Source: JANJWP01 sp049301335
GTDB taxonomy: Bacteria; Patescibacteriota; Gracilibacteria; BD1-5; UBA2023
NCBI GenBank assembly: GCA_049301335.1
Contig: JBAQKV010000078.1
Location: 1-8,456 of the forward strand
Reading direction: 5' to 3'
Length of the DNA: 8,456 nucleotides
Below, piece after piece: positions 6,590 through 8,456 of this stretch. The translations under genes were made by a program, and so were the position numbers. Positions within the stretch are counted from its first letter, which is position 1. Each line of letters opens with the position of its first letter. The notes below the pieces were generated by a model. The model was not told where the DNA came from. It made no database searches and saw nothing but the letters and a program-made list of their open reading frames with translations.

Positions 6590-6615
6590 AAAAATCCCCC
6601 GTACGGGGGATTATT
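6590..6615. terminator. Bidirectional terminator between convergent genes
   Basis: AATCCCCC (6593-6600) pairs with GGGGGATT (6605-6612) around a GTAC loop. On the minus strand the stem is followed by a run of five U (6594-6590), a good terminator for the PKD gene, whose stop is at 6629. On the plus strand the tail is ATTATTC, a weaker U-tract, 14 bases after the prepilin stop. One hairpin probably serves both genes. Confidence 0.8.
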
Positions 6616-6628
6616 CATGCCTTGGGGA

Positions 6629-8456
6629 TTACTCAGCGGCATTCTTGATGACGATGTCCTTCTCGGAAGATTTGACCGTTTGGTCGGCATACTTCGCTTC
6701 GAGTTTGACGGTGAACGTACCGGATTTCTCGAATACGTGGGTCGGGTTGGGTTCCGACGACGGAACGGTTCCGTCTCCGAAGTCCCAGGAATAGGTCTCG
6801 ATCTGTCCGGACGATCCCGATACGTCGAAGTCCACTCCGGAACCTACGACGCCGGAAGAGACGCTCGTATTGATTCGCAAGCTCTTGGGAACGTCCTTCA
6901 CGATGATCTTGCGGGTCGCGGTATCCTTGGAACCGTCGTCTTTGACGACGGTGAGGCTTACCTCGTATTCGCCGGGATTCTCATAGCGGATGGTCTGCAC
7001 CGCGTCGCCTTCGGCGGCCGGACGTCCGAGACCGAAATCGTAAATGAACTTGGTGATCGTACCGTCCTTGGTGCGGCTCGCCGAACCGTCGAATTTGACG
7101 GTGGTGGGCGCGTAGAAGTTCTCGTCTTTGGAATCCGGCGACGTGATGACGATGTTCGCGGCGAGGTCCTTCTTCTTTCCGTCGAAAATGATATGCTCGG
7201 CCGCTTCGCTCCGGTCGTCTTCGGTCGCGTTACGGAAGACGTATTTGACGAAGACTTCGAAACGTCCGTCCTGAACGAGCTCGTAGTCTACGCGGAGACC
7301 GGATTTCTTGGTTCCGTTCTTTCCGAACGTCCATTCGACGTTCTCGAGTTCGTATCCGGGGTTCTTAACCCGAACGTCGCTCGCGTCGAAGACCAGCTTG
7401 GACGGAACGGTGAACTTCTGCACGCGGTAGGCGTTGACGTTGCGTTCGTAGGTGGAAGCTATGAGGTTGGTATCGCCGGAATCCGAGACCTTGAGGAGCG
7501 GAGCGCCGCCGTCCGCGGTCTCGAGACGGAGGGGGCGTTTGATGTCGAGTTCCCCTTCGATATCCACGGAATTTCCCGCCGCGTCGGTAAGGAAGACGTT
7601 GAAGCGCTGTTTTCCGTAATCTACGAAGGTGTATTCGCATTCGTCTTTCTGACAGAAAACGGAACCGTTCTCCAACACCCAGCGGTACGAAGCGATATCT
7701 CCTCCCGTCTTCACCTTCACGTCTTCGAGGGAGAAACGGTACGTCAGGCTGTCGTTGTCGACCTTTTCGGTCTTTACGGTCGCCTCGATCGGCTCTTCGC
7801 CTTCCGGACGGATGACGAAGATCTTGTTGCAGTTCTCGTTCTTGGTCTTGTTGGTAACGAGCGCGAGACAGAGGAAACGTTCTTCCTTGAGAAGCTTCGC
7901 GGTATAGACCGCGTTGGTAGAAGCCGGCTTGTTCAGGTCGCTGCTTTCGTACCAACGGGGAGAGCCGAGCTGGGTGGCGTCTTTGGCGTCGTAAACGATG
8001 CCCTTCTTGGTTTTGGTAATGTTGACGATGGCGGAGACGTTGATGACCGGAAGGTCCATCGAACGGGTCTTAGGCTCGCCGGTGACGTTGTCTTTACCGA
8101 CGTACGTGCCCTTGGGGGTGTATTTGCCCTTCTTCGAATACGTGAAGATGAGGTCGTTGGCTTCGGACGGGTCGGCCCCTTCCTTATCCATGGTACCGTC
8201 GCCGTCGAAGTCGATTTCGAACGAGTCGATGGACATGTACTTCTTCTTTACGTAGCCGGCATCGGAAACGAGGTCGAACTTGAGCGAGGTCGGACCGATG
8301 AGGTTGTTGAAATCCGTAATTTCGCTCGAATCCTTGAATTGGTCGGAGAGGAAGCGGTCGTTGTCGTAAATCTTGATCCCCCCGTTGGGATTCGCGAAGT
8401 CCTGGGCGCCGATCTTCTGGACGAGGAACGCCCAGAACGTGATATTGGAGAACAGG
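6629..8456 (-). CDS. PKD-repeat surface protein (N-terminus beyond the window)
   Basis: The reading frame is open from the TAA at 6629-6631 to the window edge, giving 608 visible residues and no UGA. The first ATG in the frame (8236) has no stop upstream of it and lies inside a domain, so it is not the true start. Visible residues ~60-125 hold a PKD-like unit with a calcium-type loop DFDGDGTMDKE (82-92; DxDxDGxxD pattern). Further PKD-like domains lie at ~226-307, ~347-426, ~434-521 and ~525-604. The last is canonical: 'VDFDVSGSSG', 'TYSWDFGDGT', 'PTHVFEKSGTFTVKLEA'. The third has 'KFDGSASRTKDGTITKFIYDFG' and 'YENPGEYEVSLTV'. PKD domains are extracellular beta-sandwiches in adhesins and surface enzymes. 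There is no catalytic domain in the visible part. A hydrophobic patch at the visible start (LFSNITFWAFLV) might belong to a membrane or signal segment. The gene converges on operon 2 and is transcribed from outside the window. Confidence 0.85.
   Translation of the reverse strand, partial: LFSNITFWAFLVQKIGAQDFANPNGGIKIYDNDRFLSDQFKDSSEITDFNNLIGPTSLKFDLVSDAGYVKKKYMSIDSFEIDFDGDGTMDKEGADPSEANDLIFTYSKKGKYTPKGTYVGKDNVTGEPKTRSMDLPVINVSAIVNITKTKKGIVYDAKDATQLGSPRWYESSDLNKPASTNAVYTAKLLKEERFLCLALVTNKTKNENCNKIFVIRPEGEEPIEATVKTEKVDNDSLTYRFSLEDVKVKTGGDIASYRWVLENGSVFCQKDECEYTFVDYGKQRFNVFLTDAAGNSVDIEGELDIKRPLRLETADGGAPLLKVSDSGDTNLIASTYERNVNAYRVQKFTVPSKLVFDASDVRVKNPGYELENVEWTFGKNGTKKSGLRVDYELVQDGRFEVFVKYVFRNATEDDRSEAAEHIIFDGKKKDLAANIVITSPDSKDENFYAPTTVKFDGSASRTKDGTITKFIYDFGLGRPAAEGDAVQTIRYENPGEYEVSLTVVKDDGSKDTATRKIIVKDVPKSLRINTSVSSGVVGSGVDFDVSGSSGQIETYSWDFGDGTVPSSEPNPTHVFEKSGTFTVKLEAKYADQTVKSSEKDIVIKNAAE
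6644..7780 (-). repeat. Four tandem PKD-like domains (diverged protein-level repeats)
   Basis: Approximate spans are 7535-7780, 7178-7417, 6893-7156 and 6644-6883. Each shows a first beta strand, a 'Y.W.f.dG' or equivalent centre and a closing '.G.f.V.l' strand. The copies are well diverged in DNA, so this is an old domain array and not a recent duplication. Boundaries are by eye and good to about ten residues. The first two copies are less typical than the last two. Confidence 0.6.

Noticed and set aside
1..8456. tRNA, rRNA, CRISPR, insertion sequence or attachment site
   Set aside because: Almost all bases are in coding frames. The short gaps hold only promoters and hairpins, and no regularly spaced repeats, cloverleaf pattern or terminal inverted repeats were seen.

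Overview
The window comes from a bacterium that reads UGA as glycine (translation table 25). This code is known from the candidate phyla Gracilibacteria (BD1-5/GN02) and Absconditabacteria (SR1) of the Candidate Phyla Radiation (CPR). With UGA=Gly, four plus-strand genes that look broken in the standard code become single intact genes. They carry nine in-frame UGA codons between them, and every gene whose end is visible stops at UAA. The strongest single proof is in a prepilin peptidase, where one UGA supplies the second glycine of the catalytic GxGD motif (G-L-[UGA]-D). GC content is roughly mid-50s percent by eye, which seems high for this code group. Shine-Dalgarno sequences are absent at all six visible starts.

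Layout. Bases 1-26 are probably the last codons of an upstream gene, followed by an intrinsic terminator (39-76). Operon 1 (promoter 95-122) holds three tightly packed genes: a large membrane protein with a degenerate PP2C/SpoIIE-like cytoplasmic domain and a probable beta-propeller outside (151-2103); a short RecO-like protein (2105-2680); and a type IV prepilin peptidase (2689-3693). A single-gene unit follows, with a near-consensus promoter (3716-3744), a conserved hypothetical protein (3773-4327) and a strong terminator (4351-4381). Operon 2 (promoter 4400-4427) encodes a membrane-anchored FecR-like/Ig-like protein (4458-5933) and a PilV/GspI-like prepilin (5955-6578). A bidirectional terminator (6590-6615) separates it from a convergent minus-strand gene for a large PKD-repeat surface protein (6629-8456), whose N-terminus lies outside the window.

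How the genes may work together. The peptidase and the prepilin form an enzyme-substrate pair for type IV pilus-like fibres. The FecR/Ig protein and the PKD protein look like extracytoplasmic scaffold or adhesin proteins, and the PP2C/propeller protein looks like a transmembrane sensor. The stretch therefore reads as a cell-surface region that could serve attachment in a host-associated CPR cell. The pilus link rests on sequence motifs; the attachment role is inference. No tRNA, rRNA, CRISPR array, insertion sequence or non-coding gap over 300 bases was found.
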